Shown: in pieces, positions 1 to 11,321 of the stretch
Layout: each line of letters begins with the position of its first letter
How positions within the stretch are numbered: position 1 is the stretch's first letter
NCBI GenBank assembly: GCA_010645155.1
Contig: JAAGOF010000055.1
Span: 1,525,053 to 1,589,052, forward strand
DNA from: Tigriopus japonicus
Taxonomy: Eukaryota; Arthropoda; Copepoda; Harpacticoida; Harpacticidae
Length of the DNA: 64,000 nucleotides
Reading direction: 5' to 3'
Position numbers and translations under genes: made by a program
Notes under the pieces: generated by a model
The model's database searches: none
What the model was told of the DNA's origin: nothing
The model's input: only the letters and a program-made list of their open reading frames with translations

Positions 1-3000
1 GTAAAATATAATTTGTTACGGGAGATCTGTTCTAGAGATCCAGCGATTCCTTCCGATCTTGAATATACAATTTCTCGTTAAACCTTAAATTCAGTGAAAC
101 AAACAGAGAGTATTGCTCTGCATGGTGGACTCCCTGCTAGGTAAGCTCGTACCCCATAGGGTAAAAATATGGCACTGGTTCCAGACCGTTCTGATTAGTC
201 ACCAGCTTTGATGGAAACAAGTCTGACGAGCAAGTCTAGTTCGACTCTGGTTCGCCGAATGGCTCTTTCGAATTGCTTCTCTATGGACAAGACTTGGGAA
301 AGCTTTCTTTTGGAACACGGAAATACCAGGATTGCAAGGAAGACCGATTTGAGGATTAAAATCGGAACCCGAAATATCGTTATTAGAGTAATCTCTGAGC
401 ATATGATTGATCGCCATTAAGGATCAAGATCAAGAACAAAGGATATTGGCGTCAATTGTTCCATTTCACAAATCTACGTCAAAAGTGTTGTTCCGAGCGC
501 ATGACTACAAATCTTTCCTCGTGTTTGGTCACGCAAATGGACGCTCGTAGATCAGAGTGGAATCAAACGAGGACATTGCTCTTGATTTATAGAGCAAAAA
601 CTGACCATTGATTTCTTCTCATCTCTCACTCAGAACTCAACCTTCAGAGGCCAGAAAAGACTCGACTAATCACGACCAGCCAAATAGCCAACACGGCAAT
701 GAAGGACTAGCCTCTATTTAAGGATTAGCCAGTTGGTTAGTTGGTTCATTCAATACTCTCTCTGTCATTATCCAGCAATCCGCTTCGCCTTGACTCGTGG
801 ACCCATGCGGATCTACACTAGACGAAGAACCGAGGGAAGAAGAGCTTGGGAAGCAGTTCAGAATGCCAAAAAAGTTTTACGAGACTTGACACCGGGGGCC
901 AAAAGGGAATATTGCACGCGAAACTTTTCCTGCTCCTTCGTAGCCCCTTGAATGCCACTGGTGGTGGTGGTGTTGGTGATAGTGGTCGTCGTCAATAGGA
1001 TCTGCGGTGTTGGTGGGCTGTTAGAGATGGTAGAAAACCATTGTACATTGTTAGGACTAAACAAGTGTGGCTCTTTCGTTCCGGCCTCCAACTTGTTCCA
1101 ACGAGGAAGGTTCCACTGGCACACATGTCTTGCTCTACTCGGTCCACACAGGACCATGATAGTGGTATACAAACATGCGTGTTCATGTATATGGACATGG
1201 AACTAAGTTGGCAAGGATTTGGAGGGACCAATGACCACGTTATGGATAGGGGTGAGTAACGGAGGCCAATGGAGCAAGCAGGAGCAAGGTACAACTAACG
1301 ATGATTTATAGCAAATGATGTACTACCATTTATTGAAAAATGCCAGCCAATACACGGAGGGAGGGACTGCAGCATGCCGGTTCATCGTCTTATCATGTGC
1401 GAAGGAGGTGGGCGCTCCTACAAGTTCCTACACAATGACAACAGCGAGGTGTTCCCAATCTCATTCAGGCTTACTTTGGCGAAAAGAGCCGACATTTCCG
1501 ATGTCATGTGAATGATGACTTGGCGGGCTTATCAGACCCTTGTGGCCATTCCAATGGCATGTTCATGTATGCTTACGTCTCAAGTTTTTGCCTCATCCGC
1601 TCGCTCACTTCTCAAACAACCTACTGTATCTCCCGTTTCACCAGCATAACCACGGGGGTGTTAGACAGGAAATTTGACTTACCATTGGTTGAGGAGTGAT
1701 AGAGTCCAAATAGATTTGATGCCCCTGGAGGCGGGGTCTGGGCTAAGAGTGAGGACACGCCCTCGTTCATGCCATGGGCCATCATTGGCAACGACACTGA
1801 GCCATGTGGTGGCAAAGTGGTAGCAGAACGGAAATCCATCGTTATGGAATAACTGGAACAAGTCACCCACTCTGTAGCATATTGCCAAGAACACTGGGCC
1901 AATTATCGTACTCGTGGACAAATGTGTCTGTCACTCGACCGCACTCTCATGAACCTGCTCAACGAATGGATCTCGAATCGTGCTTTTGTTTACATTCATC
2001 TGATCCGAAGTCCGCGTAAAAGCCGACTGTCGCTGATCTAGTGGCCAAAGTCTTGGCGTTCTCTGGGCTCGCTTCTTGTTCCTTCTCCTCCTCTCTTCTT
2101 ATTCCTCGTTCTCCTTTTCCACTACCACATTCTCGACGGACTTCATTTGATATGACTGGGAAAGAGCGAGCGTGAGTGAGCGCCCGATCGCTCGGTCGTT
2201 CTCGACTTTTTTCGGTTGGTTCCATCGGCTCACACTCGCTCCTCTTCCGTTGTATGTCCTACCAAGTTCCGTCCAAGATGGAACAACATGGACCACACTA
2301 ACTTAAGTGGAGATCAGAAGTGCCACAGTCGTTGGAACGATATCCTTTGAACAGGGGCGCCGTTCTTTGATTTGCCCATGAGCCACTGACGACGAGGATG
2401 GAACAGCGAGCCACCATTCACTACGGACTATTAATTCTCGTCATTAAACCGGGCCATTCACCACCCGTTTAGTAGCTGTTGGTTCCATAAAACTCCATCG
2501 GCGGCTGGAATTAGCAACCCTCAAAAGTGCGAAGCAAGTGTCGGAAAGATTTCTTGTTGCAGATATCTGGTTTCGGTCCCACTCGCCGTTCCATTCTCAT
2601 TCTTTCTCCGCCTTCTCTTCTTCACTCCCGGCATTGGAAGTAGTTACCACTGGAAGTGACTACTTCTACTCCTTAGCTTGGCTGTTTCCCTCTCACCACT
2701 TCATGTTCCACGAACGTATTTCGCCTCGTGGTGTCTCTCCCATTCTTGGTTGGAATCTCTTCCAACCTCGTTTGGCTCTTGGTCTTTTTCCTCCTTCTCC
2801 TTCTCGGCTCTGTTGTCCCTTGTTCCAATGGCAAATCGGGACCGAAAGCCTATGGGATATCATCATGGCATCACAACTGGGAACACACTTCCGAGCCCTG
2901 TCTCCTCCTGACTCTTGTGTGTGCCAAAGGAGAGTGATCCGACACATGCTTGCTTCCAAATCCGCACTCACCCAAAGATGGGTGAGTCGGTTCTTTCGCG

Positions 3001-3059
3001 ATATTTGTGGGTGAATGGCTCTCTACATTGTATATAGACAAGGAGTCAGACAGACAGTG

Positions 3060-3120
3060 AGTGGATGGATGGATGGATGAATGGATAGATAGATAGATGG
3101 ATGGTTGGATGAATGGCTGG
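3060..3120. repeat. (GGAT)n/(GATA)n tetranucleotide microsatellite
   Basis: A run of GGAT, GAAT and GATA tetramers, imperfect, about 60 bp long. The pattern is seen directly. Confidence 0.85.
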
Positions 3121-4309
3121 AGCGAGCTTTTGGTTCCAATTCGCTTTCGGGATAACAGCCAATGGTAGTAGGCGTACTACATCTACTGAGCGAGCGAGTG
3201 GTGTGATGTCTCCCTTGTTGACAGTTGTCAAGGGTTGTGCGTGTTCGTGGTGTGGCCAGGCACATCCATTCTCGTCCCATCTCATCCGCCGATCCATCAG
3301 ACCTATTGAGGAAGAAGTATCGCCTTTTGCATACGCAGTATCACACACTCAATCCCGCTGAGAAGTGGAACTGCTGATGTTGGGATGCCGTTTGATTGGC
3401 AGGAGCATGGTTGGTTGGTGTCCCACGTTCCTAACCAAATCATAGGACAGGGACCATTTTGTAGATAACGAATGGGTTTGCCAACCTATTGTTTATTCGA
3501 AATATGAGAATTAGAGAGCAGGGTTGGTTTTGTTTCACAATTCAGTTTCAAAAGGGCGTGTCAGCTTAAAGACTCAAGTTTCAGAGTTGGAGTCCAAATT
3601 TGAAGTGGGTCGTTCTGGTAGAAAAATGAAGTGGTTCAGATTTGGGCCAGGAAATAAAAGGTTTCGTGAAATGATTATTTTAGCGTGGAAGGACCTTTGG
3701 CAAATGGCAAAACATTTCTAGGGCCCTTAACAAGCTGATAAAGAGTGGTTCTAAAATTGACTACCAATGGCGCTGTAAAGAGGGTCCAGACTTTTAGAAT
3801 GACGATATTTTTAATCGGCCGGGCTATCAATTACTAGATTACGTGAAATACTAGGGTTTTTTAGAAGGCGAACAATTTGCGACGACGTCTTTCCTAGCGA
3901 GTGCGCAGCAGGGTTGGTCGCGGGATTATCCTCAGGATTTTCTAGTTAAAAACGGGACAAACGTTTTTTTCTCCTTTTCTGATATTGTTTTTTACGGGAT
4001 TACGGGACGGGATTTTCTAAAATATTTGCGGTTGCAAGAAGTTAAAAGAGCAAAAATAAAACAAATGTCTAGCAATGACGTTGTAACTTTACCAAAACCT
4101 TTGTTTCCATACAGTAGACCTATTTTGATATCTGTGCCCGAAAAATAATCCCGGTTAATCCCGTCCCAGGATCCCACGGACTGGTAACCTGGTACACAAG
4201 GAAATATTAGAAGATTTAGGAATCCTTTCTAGCCACATAATCTAGATTGACGAACAATAGGACTTATTGGCAAAAAAATTGAAGCAAGTTGGGAGGATGA
4301 ACAAGAAGG

Positions 4310-4341
4310 TTATACCATGGCTACGCAGTGCCATGGTATAA
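4310..4341. repeat. Perfect 12-bp inverted repeat (hairpin)
   Basis: TTATACCATGGC at 4310-4321 is followed by an 8-base spacer and its exact reverse complement at 4330-4341. The right arm and spacer overlap the start of the dispersed repeat at 4319-4530. The second copy of that repeat near 14590 has lost the palindrome. Confidence 0.7.
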
Positions 4342-4530
4342 AAGCCTACCAAGACTTCTTCAGTGGATCATTTCCCGTCAATGAGACGGGGGCTTCAGAC
4401 GTGCAAGTAATTGTGAGTCTGAGATGTATTTGTAAAGGCATGATGCATTCATAGGGCAATAAAGTGATTGGTAGGGTAATAAAATGAGTTGTAGGGTAAT
4501 AAAGTAAGTTGTAGGTGAATAATATTTTGG
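4319..4530 (+). repeat. Dispersed repeat, copy 1, with diverged 20-bp tandem units
   Basis: This stretch aligns by eye with 14587-14880. Both contain GGCTAC-CAGTGCC, then an AAAAGCC box, then a segment around GCTTCAGACGTGCAAGTAAT, then tandem 20-bp units. Here four diverged units lie at about 4451-4530, with consensus close to GTAGGGTAATAAAGTAAGTT. The second copy has nine more uniform units. It looks like a non-autonomous mobile element carrying a minisatellite. No coding capacity is seen. Confidence 0.6.
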
Positions 4531-5509
4531 ACCTGACCTCTTTGGGCTTGGAGGAAGTCTCATAAAAGGAGAAGGCGGTCAATAAAAACTCTAATTTACG
4601 GCATAAATGCGCGCACACATACTGTATTTTTTTTTGGTAGGAAGTATTTAGCCCCTCCGGGTCTGCTGACACCATCACTGTGTCTTGGAACCTTTTGTTG
4701 ATAATTATGATGATTAAAAATATTGATGAATTTTTAGTACGTCACTAAGTTATTCTGATTCCAAATTCTTTTTTTACCAAATTCATTGTGTGAGTCGAAA
4801 CAGGAGTCAAACAGAAAATACGAAGCATCTCGATTAACTGAAATTTACGAAAACTTATTGCAAATAATGCACAGGTATTTTCCAAATATAGTACCTGATA
4901 CTAGTTAGACTTTGATTAAAAAAATTATGAGCGTGTGCTATCAAAAAAATCCTTTGCGGTTGTGCTATGTGGCATTCCCTATTTTATTTTACGAGCGGCT
5001 TTCATTCACATGTGAACTTTATAGGCTTAAAACCCCCCTGGTGGCCATTTTGTTCATGTTATCTCATGTCGTAAGTTTTCACCTTTCACTCACTCACTTT
5101 CCGAAGAACCAATCTTCCGTTTACTCAATTGTCGCATGTTTTATCAAAGAACTTGTGATAACAACAATGTGGCTTTCTAACTGGGTAGATTGGAGCCACG
5201 TCTGAACTTGCCAACCAGAATTACGAAAGAAATTCAAGAGGGATTCTGCTTGCACGTGTCGGTTCATCAAAAATACATCGAACGAATGAGTTGTTGGTAT
5301 CGCTGGATTGTAGAAACCTGATCTTTTGCACCCCGTTCGCAGACAAGAGATAAAGTGGGTTGAAATCCCGATTCCTCTATTATTGACGCACTCATCATCT
5401 CGTCTTGACATTGATCCCAGTCTGCCATTCTCCCCGATCGATCAATGGATAACCCAACCCTCCTCTTTCCAAGTTTTGAAAATCGAAATCGTGTTGTGGT
5501 TGTGGTACA

Positions 5510-6338
5510 TTTATTGAGTTACAGTAGAAAAATGTATTCGGCAAAGTCGTTGTCGTCGAATAACAGTATCAGTCAGACCACAGAAGGCAATATTTGAATT
5601 TGAAGAAAATGATTAATATTGATGATGATACAAAATAATTATTATAATAATGATGATAAATGATAATAATGATAATATTAATAATGAATACGGTGCTGAT
5701 CGAGAGTGGTAGGAACTCAACGGAATTAAAATTTCAGCTAAAAGAGTTGACAATGGTTCAAAGGGGTTCGAGATTTGCAGAATTACACTAGTAAAGAGAT
5801 AGATGTAGTAGATCGGAGGAGGAGACCAAGAAGCAGTGTGTAATATGAGAGAAACGGGAATCTTCCATTTTGCGTTTTAACACGGAGCAACGGGCAAAAT
5901 AGAATCTTGATTCGAGAATGAATTATTGTCGCTGTTGGTTTTTTTTAAAGAAGAGAGTTTATTTCTCTCTCCCCTACATTTCTGGAAGAGGGTTTGGGGG
6001 TCTTGTGGTACGTGCATGTAATAATGCCCAATAAAGTATTTGCAATTACGGGAAGCAGGGAGGGAGTCACAAGTATGTTGGGATATGAATACAGATTGCA
6101 TTGTCACTACATTCAATTGTTTTTACGGAGCTGGAAACCGGGTCATTCTCGATCCGAATAATAATCCTATCCAACTAATTAACCTAAAATCAGACCAATC
6201 CATGCACGGAGGCCCGATGTATTGAATCTAGCATAAAAATGTGTGTCCTTGGGTCGGGTTGTTTGTTTCCAAAACACCCTCGTCTATCGATAGTAGAAGA
6301 AGATTCATCGAAATCCCTTTAGCATCTTGCTTGTTGGC
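5510..6338 (-). other. Probable 3' UTR of the CxxC-repeat gene
   Basis: The region lies directly downstream, on the minus strand, of the stop codon at 6339-6341. Minus-strand AATAAA hexamers occur at 5958-5963 and 5510-5515 and are candidate polyadenylation signals. No coding region is seen. Which signal is used cannot be told from sequence. Confidence 0.4.
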
Positions 6339-9300
6339 TTATTTGGACGTTTTTGGTCCCACTGCTGTGGCCGTCATCGAGTTGGTAGCTGTGGCTATCG
6401 AGGAGGAGGTGGTTAGAGCTGGTCGGCCACTCCCACTACTCGTGTGGAGACCGCCTCCTGCACCACTCTTGATTGCGCTAGGCCCTGAAGACACGGATTG
6501 GAGTTCCTGTTTGCTTAACCTCTCCTGAGGTGTGGTGAGATGGCTAGACGATTCCTCCGGCGGAGGCGGGATCTGCATCCAATTGTATTGGCGTTTTTCC
6601 ACGGGGATCCCGTACCGCTCGCCATCTCGAAATTGGCCCAAGAGGCTTTCAAAGCAATCGAGACATACTGCCACCATTTCATCACTTTCTAGGGTAATCA
6701 CGCTCTTTCTAATCTTGTGCTGACTGAGGAACGGAAAGTCCTAGGGGGGAAAATTCAAAGAAGCATTTATTAGTTTTGATTAGTGCTTTAATCATGGAGG
6801 TATAAATTGGCTTGAGATCATCAATTTGACGTTAAGTAAGTTTGGAAATTCACGGAGACTGCGACTGCATTAACGCGTTGTTGGTATGCTAGAACATTGC
6901 CTGACATCTCGAGAACTCGTTTGCAGTCTTTCAACTTCGGAACAGGATTTAGCTTTCTTTAGTAAAATACAAACAAGGTGGTGTGTACTAAAGGGCTTAT
7001 GTAGACCTTTAGGGTGTACTAATGCTGTCTTGCAACTTTGTGTTGCGTCTGGCTTTTTTTTTGATTTACCGTGTTTGGCCGCAAAGTGGTATAATACAAA
7101 TAGTACGCGAACCGTGCAACGTTCGTTCGAGTTGTTCAATATCTCAGCCCATTCCAATTGTTGTAATCAATCGCTTATGTGGGCCTGGTTTGAAAAAGAG
7201 CAAAACACTACGCTAAGGGGGTGGTGTTTCTTGTTTTGGGTGTCGGCATTTCAACTTTTTGCATCTTCTTGATCGAACGGACTTGATTTCATGCGTTCAA
7301 AAGCTGACGATTTTTGGGGCATGCATCCAAGCAAACACTTCACAAGTACTTACATTCAAGGAAACCTGCCACCTAACAACATCACACTTTGTCGTCAGCT
7401 CATTTTTATCCTTAATAGCAAGTGCGTAGTTAGCATAATAATGTATCGATTTGACTCACCAGGACTCTAAGAGCTCTTATTCGCTTTCGATATGTTGTAA
7501 TACCACAGACATAGCACGTGTACTCGGAAATGTTGTACTTCCTTTCGTGCGGCTCAATTAGGGGCTTTGAATTGACAAACTGATTCCACTGGACCATGAG
7601 GGAATGATAGCAGAACGTGCAAACCAGGGCGGTTCCATCTTCCCGAAGGGTTTCGGCACGATCCTTGGGAACGTGGTTCTTCAGAAAGGGAAAATAGGGG
7701 GCTTTTTTGCCCGGGACGGACGAGTACAGCATGCGGGCAAAGCTCAACTCCGAATGAAGGCCGCACAAGAAGCAATAGAACGAAGAGGCCGACGACGACG
7801 AAGCTTTGTCGTTGGACAATTTGGCCGCCTGTCCCGTGGCCGTGGATACTTGGGCCGATAAGGCGGTGGTGGTCGTGGAGGCCACCTCACTAGGATTGGC
7901 ATTCGTGGAATGCCCCGAATGAACCGATGAGAATCCGGGCGAATGGCACGTGGGAGCGCTCGTGACGGCGGCCTTGAGATTGGACACCAAAGCCGCCCCA
8001 GAAGCAGGCATGGGATGAGACAGGCTCGTCCCAGGTCCATCCTTGGGGCTGTGAGACCTTGACTCTTGAGTGTTCGATCGTGGACGAGGATAGGCCTGAG
8101 TGGCTTGACCCACTTCTGAAGCCGGAGCTGACTTGCTCGGGGTGACGGCTCCCGAACTTCTTTGAGACGCCGGCGATTGGGCTCGAACACTGCTGACACT
8201 ACGAGGACGCACCAGGAGACTAGGGTAGGTGTAGGTTCGCTCGGCGATGGGACGATTCTCCTTCTGGTACTGGGACCACTGGTTGATGAGAGATGTGGTG
8301 CATAGCTGACAGGCACGGGTCCGCCCCTGCTTGTCATCCTCGAACTCGTTGAAGTCGTCCAACTTGGGGAGCGTCACCAGGAAGGGGAAGTAGGGAAGAC
8401 CCCCGGCAGGAGGTGGACGGGTGTGGAGGTACTTGAATGACCCGACTGAGAACTTCCGTCGACAGAGCGGACACGTGATATCTGCGGGGAGACAATGGTT
8501 CACGTCGTCATAGGAGTCCGGGTCGTAACGCAGCTTCTTCTTGGGCGGGAGTAACGAGGGTTTGCTGACTATGTGACTACTCCCGCCACTCAGGCCGAGC
8601 TTGTCCTTGGTCTCCTTCACGGATTTGTAGCACAGCGTGCAGACTTGTACCATGCCCTGGGGCGAAATGGGGCTGGCTCCCGGGGGCGGTTTCTGCGTAT
8701 CTATGAACGGGTAGTAGGGCTCGTTCTCGGCGTTGGGCTTCACGTAGACCAAGCGAAGTGAGAGCGACTGGTACTCCAAGGCACACATGTAGCACACGAA
8801 CGTGGCATTGTCACTGGTGGGCGTGATGCGCTTGCGCAACGAATAGTTCCGATCCGAATGCGGCTTGTCTTCGGCCTCAAACTGTTTCCACTGATCGAGC
8901 AAATGCTGGTGGCACTCGTCACAAGTCTGCACACGGCCCGAGGCATCCATGGGACGCGATCGAGGCGGTCGCGGATGCGACAATAAACTAGAATAGAACG
9001 GCTCTTTGTCCATCTGTTTGGCAAACGAGTGCGACAGAAGGCCCTTCTTGAACTCGTCACCGCACACATAACACACTTCGAACGAGGCGTTCTTGTCGGG
9101 TAACGTCAGGTCCAGGATGTCGGTGGACGACCCCGCCCCTTCAGATTGATAACTACTACTCGGATGAGACACGGCACTCACGTGGGACGCGACCGACGAG
9201 CGGGATTTCATGGTCTCCCGTTCACGCGAGCCCGAGGATAAATCTAAGGCGCCGGAATCATTATCCTGACTCGGGTCATGACCGCCGCGTGACCCGTTCC

Positions 9301-9943
9301 CGCCCAACGCGTGGGCGCTCACCGAAGGTTCGTCCAACGTCAAGGGGGACGAGGTGGGTACACCGCCCCGATGATGGGACACCAACCCGCGTCGATGGCC
9401 ACTACTCGGCGGCCAGCTGTGATGGGCCAAAGGACTGGTCACGGGCGGAGCGCGCTCGGACAACTCATACCCACCCCCGTGGGCCGCATTGGGGCCCGTG
9501 GGCGCCCCACCCGCGGTCAATCCACCCGCTGACGATGATACGGGCATGATCATGGCCGAGGACGACGTGGCCAAGATGCGGGTCTGGACTTGATGGGCCG
9601 CCTCCAGCTGAAGCTCCTTATTGGGAAAGGGCAGCCCATCCATACGTTTGACGGAATACACGCGCTTGACCAGTGGGATGCGGTTCTTTTCATACTCGTC
9701 CCACTGGGACATGAGCACGGTATAACACGGCCGACACGATTTGGCCTCGCCCTCTTCCAAGGGCGGGCACGCGATGGGCGGAGGGTGATGAATCAGAAAA
9801 GGGAAATGCGGCAATCCGTGGGGTTTGCCCGGATGCGGCGGCAACGCGAACAACGGGTAATCCGCCGGAACTTGCGCCCCGCACACGAAACAGGCGATCC
9901 GGGGCGGCGGATAAAACGACGGAGGACCTTTCCGCCCATACAT
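6339..9943 (-). CDS. Six-unit CxxC...CxxC zinc-binding repeat protein, function unknown
   Basis: Two coding exons: 9943-7460 (828 codons) and 6740-6339 (133 codons plus stop), joined in phase 0 across a GTGAGT donor and a CCCCCCTAG acceptor, giving 961 aa. The product carries six related units. Each has an N-terminal CxxC (for example CFVCG, CYVCG), a middle PYFPFL-type motif, a second CxxC (for example CTFCY, CLDC), then a QW-x-(Q/E)(Y/F)-x-P-x-x-R-x-Y tail. This suggests one zinc site per unit using four cysteines. Units 1 and 2 are separated by a low-complexity linker containing GALDLSSGS, which resembles a CtBP-binding PxDLS motif. Unit 6 is split by the intron: its first CxxC is in exon 1, and FPFL, the second CxxC and the RQYNWMQ tail are in exon 2. 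The ATG at 9943 is the first in frame and lies 17 residues before unit 1. An extra 5' non-coding exon is likely. I do not recognise the family. A nuclear regulatory role is a guess. Confidence 0.8.
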
Positions 9944-10303
9944 GGCACTCGCACACGCGCGCGCGTGGGGCGTGGAGAGCCGGACACGCCTCCTGGCACC
10001 CGGTCAAGCCGCACTCACCGCGCCAAACAATAGGTCCACATAGAGAGTCAGGACACGGCCGGTGCCGCTCAAAGTCAAACCCCTCGAGGCGGGCCAACCG
10101 CGGAGGAAGGGCGCGGTACTGGCGCGAAGATCGGAGACGAGCCACGCCTTTTGAGGCGTTCCACGAACAAGGCGACGAGTAGACGCAGACGCAGACGGAG
10201 TTGCTCTCGCACGCACAACCGAGACACAAACTAAAGAAGAAGAAGAAGAGGCAAGCCAGACTTGATCACTCACAGAAGCAGAGACACTATGGCCCCTGAA
10301 TGT
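9944..10303. other. GC-rich 5' flank of the CxxC-repeat gene
   Basis: GC-rich DNA immediately upstream, on the minus strand, of the ATG at 9943, so probable 5' UTR and promoter. A minus-strand GTGAGT at 10017-10012 could be a 5' UTR donor, but I found no convincing acceptor for it. No coding sequence is seen. Confidence 0.4.
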
Positions 10304-10396
10304 CTTCCGATCTGGGAGATGAGTCATACCGTCATAGATATGGACAAAATATTGACAGGAGGAGCAAAGATAATCTGAACTAAACTTAAACTTAAA

Positions 10397-10436
10397 CCTA
10401 ACCTAACCTAACCTAACCTAACCTAACCTAACCTAA
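10397..10436 (-). repeat. Interstitial telomere-type repeat, (CCTAA)8 / (TTAGG)8
   Basis: Eight perfect consecutive CCTAA units, flanked by degenerate TAAACTTAAA. TTAGG is the ancestral arthropod telomere repeat. The tract is internal to a gene-containing region and inside a bounded element, so it is not a chromosome end. Confidence 0.9.
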
Positions 10437-10500
10437 ACATAACTAAAAATATAGAAAAACAAACAACATTTACTGAAAAACGTTTGAAACAAAAACCCTC

Positions 10501-10567
10501 GTGGAGGCGCGAACCCCAACTCGCTATGCAGTAAGCACGAGTGCTAGCTCTGAGCCACCACGATCTG
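10501..10567 (-). repeat. tRNA-like sequence (SINE head candidate)
   Basis: On the minus strand this reads GTGGTGGCTCAGAGCTAGC (A-box-like), then a potential ACTCG/CGAGT stem, then GGGGTTCGCGCC (B-box-like). Acceptor pairing is imperfect and the anticodon arm is not canonical, so it is not called as a functional tRNA. A tRNA-derived SINE head or tRNA pseudogene fits best. Confidence 0.45.
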
Positions 10568-11130
10568 TTGTTACTGAGAGGGGTATTTGTGGTTTATCTA
10601 GTGCTGCAGATGAGTCGCCTCCCAGATCGGAAGTTAGTTAGGGCCGATACAGAGACACAGAGAGAGAGAGAGGGAGAGAGACGAGTGCGGGGCGTGTGGA
10701 GGCTGGCTTGAAACTGAGGCCACTGCTGGTGGATTGTAGGGCTTGTGCCGCTTGTCCACTGGATCGAGGCCGACTTGAGGGGGTGAGGAGCCGGCTCAGG
10801 GTTGCCATGTTGAAGAAAACAATTTGCTTAGATCCTTATTGAGGATTTTAACTCGAACTTAAAATACACGCCTACGGATGGCGGAGTAGGGAGGGCGAGT
10901 CAAAGACCCTCTTTCACACCATTTGTTGGCGAATTTTTCAAACTGGCTTGAGGAAGAATCTGAACCGAGAAATACTGTTTGGTTCCTAAAAGAAAAATGC
11001 TTTTTTTCTCTCAGAAACTTCCCGCCCTCTTGTAAGTAGTAGCCGGACTTGTTGGCAAAAATCAAATGGTGATGATCCATATTTAGAAAGAAATCTATCA
11101 TGAAATTCACCATAAACAGATAATTAGGAA

Positions 11131-11321
11131 GCCAGAATGGCCGCGCGTACTAGCGCGTTCTTAAAAGTGCCGAGTGTAAATGCTTCCCCAGACGGCGTAG
11201 GTTCGAATCTTGCTGGGGGTCGGATTGTAGCTGTCGAAAAAAATCCTTCAATTTACAGGGAATCGCATTCCTTGTAGCGGTAAAAAAAAATCCGCAAAAA
11301 AAAAAAACTGCAAAAAAATAA
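11131..11321 (+). mobile_element. tRNA-Leu-like SINE with A-rich tail
   Basis: 11131-11223 resembles a leucine-type tRNA: GCCAGAATGGCCG start and A box, a long variable-arm-like segment, and a perfect B box GGTTCGAATCT at 11200-11210. The acceptor stem pairs poorly: three of seven positions are clear mismatches. Downstream sequence is A-rich, with runs of 7-12 A up to 11321. The combination suggests a tRNA-derived retroposon and not a working tRNA gene. Confidence 0.5.

Larger units (their letters stand above)
1..5509. other. Intergenic region without a recognisable gene
   Basis: No open frame here looks like a known protein. The longest, 158 codons at 2538-3014, is rich in S, F and P and resembles no family I know. 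The first 3.4 kb has moderate GC. From about 3.5 kb the DNA becomes AT-rich. Recognisable content is a GATG-type microsatellite near 3060, a hairpin at 4310, a diverged dispersed repeat at 4319-4530, and AT-rich simple sequence at 5620-5700. Promoters or non-coding exons of an off-window gene cannot be excluded. Confidence 0.6.
10304..10633. mobile_element. Inverted-repeat-bounded element with telomere-like repeat and tRNA-like sequence
   Basis: CTTCCGATCTGGGAG at 10304-10318 is repeated exactly, inverted, at 10619-10633. Weaker similarity continues on both sides, including GGCC outside and TCAT inside. Between the arms lie the CCTAA tract (10397-10436) and a minus-strand tRNA-like segment (10501-10567). 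Read on the minus strand this gives a Pol III-type head, an unrelated body, and a TTAGG-repeat tail. That is SINE-like, but the inverted ends would be unusual for a SINE. No target-site duplication was identified. Confidence 0.5.

Noticed and set aside
50..59. CTTCCGATCT, and the same 10-mer at 10304 and inverted at 10624, resembles the end of a sequencing adapter
   Set aside because: The match does not continue into adapter sequence on either side, and at 10304/10619 the identity extends into unrelated flanking bases as an inverted repeat. Genomic origin is more likely than contamination.
2538..3014. 158-codon open frame on the plus strand
   Set aside because: Composition is S/F/P-rich low complexity, there is no recognisable domain, and overlapping frames of similar length exist on both strands.
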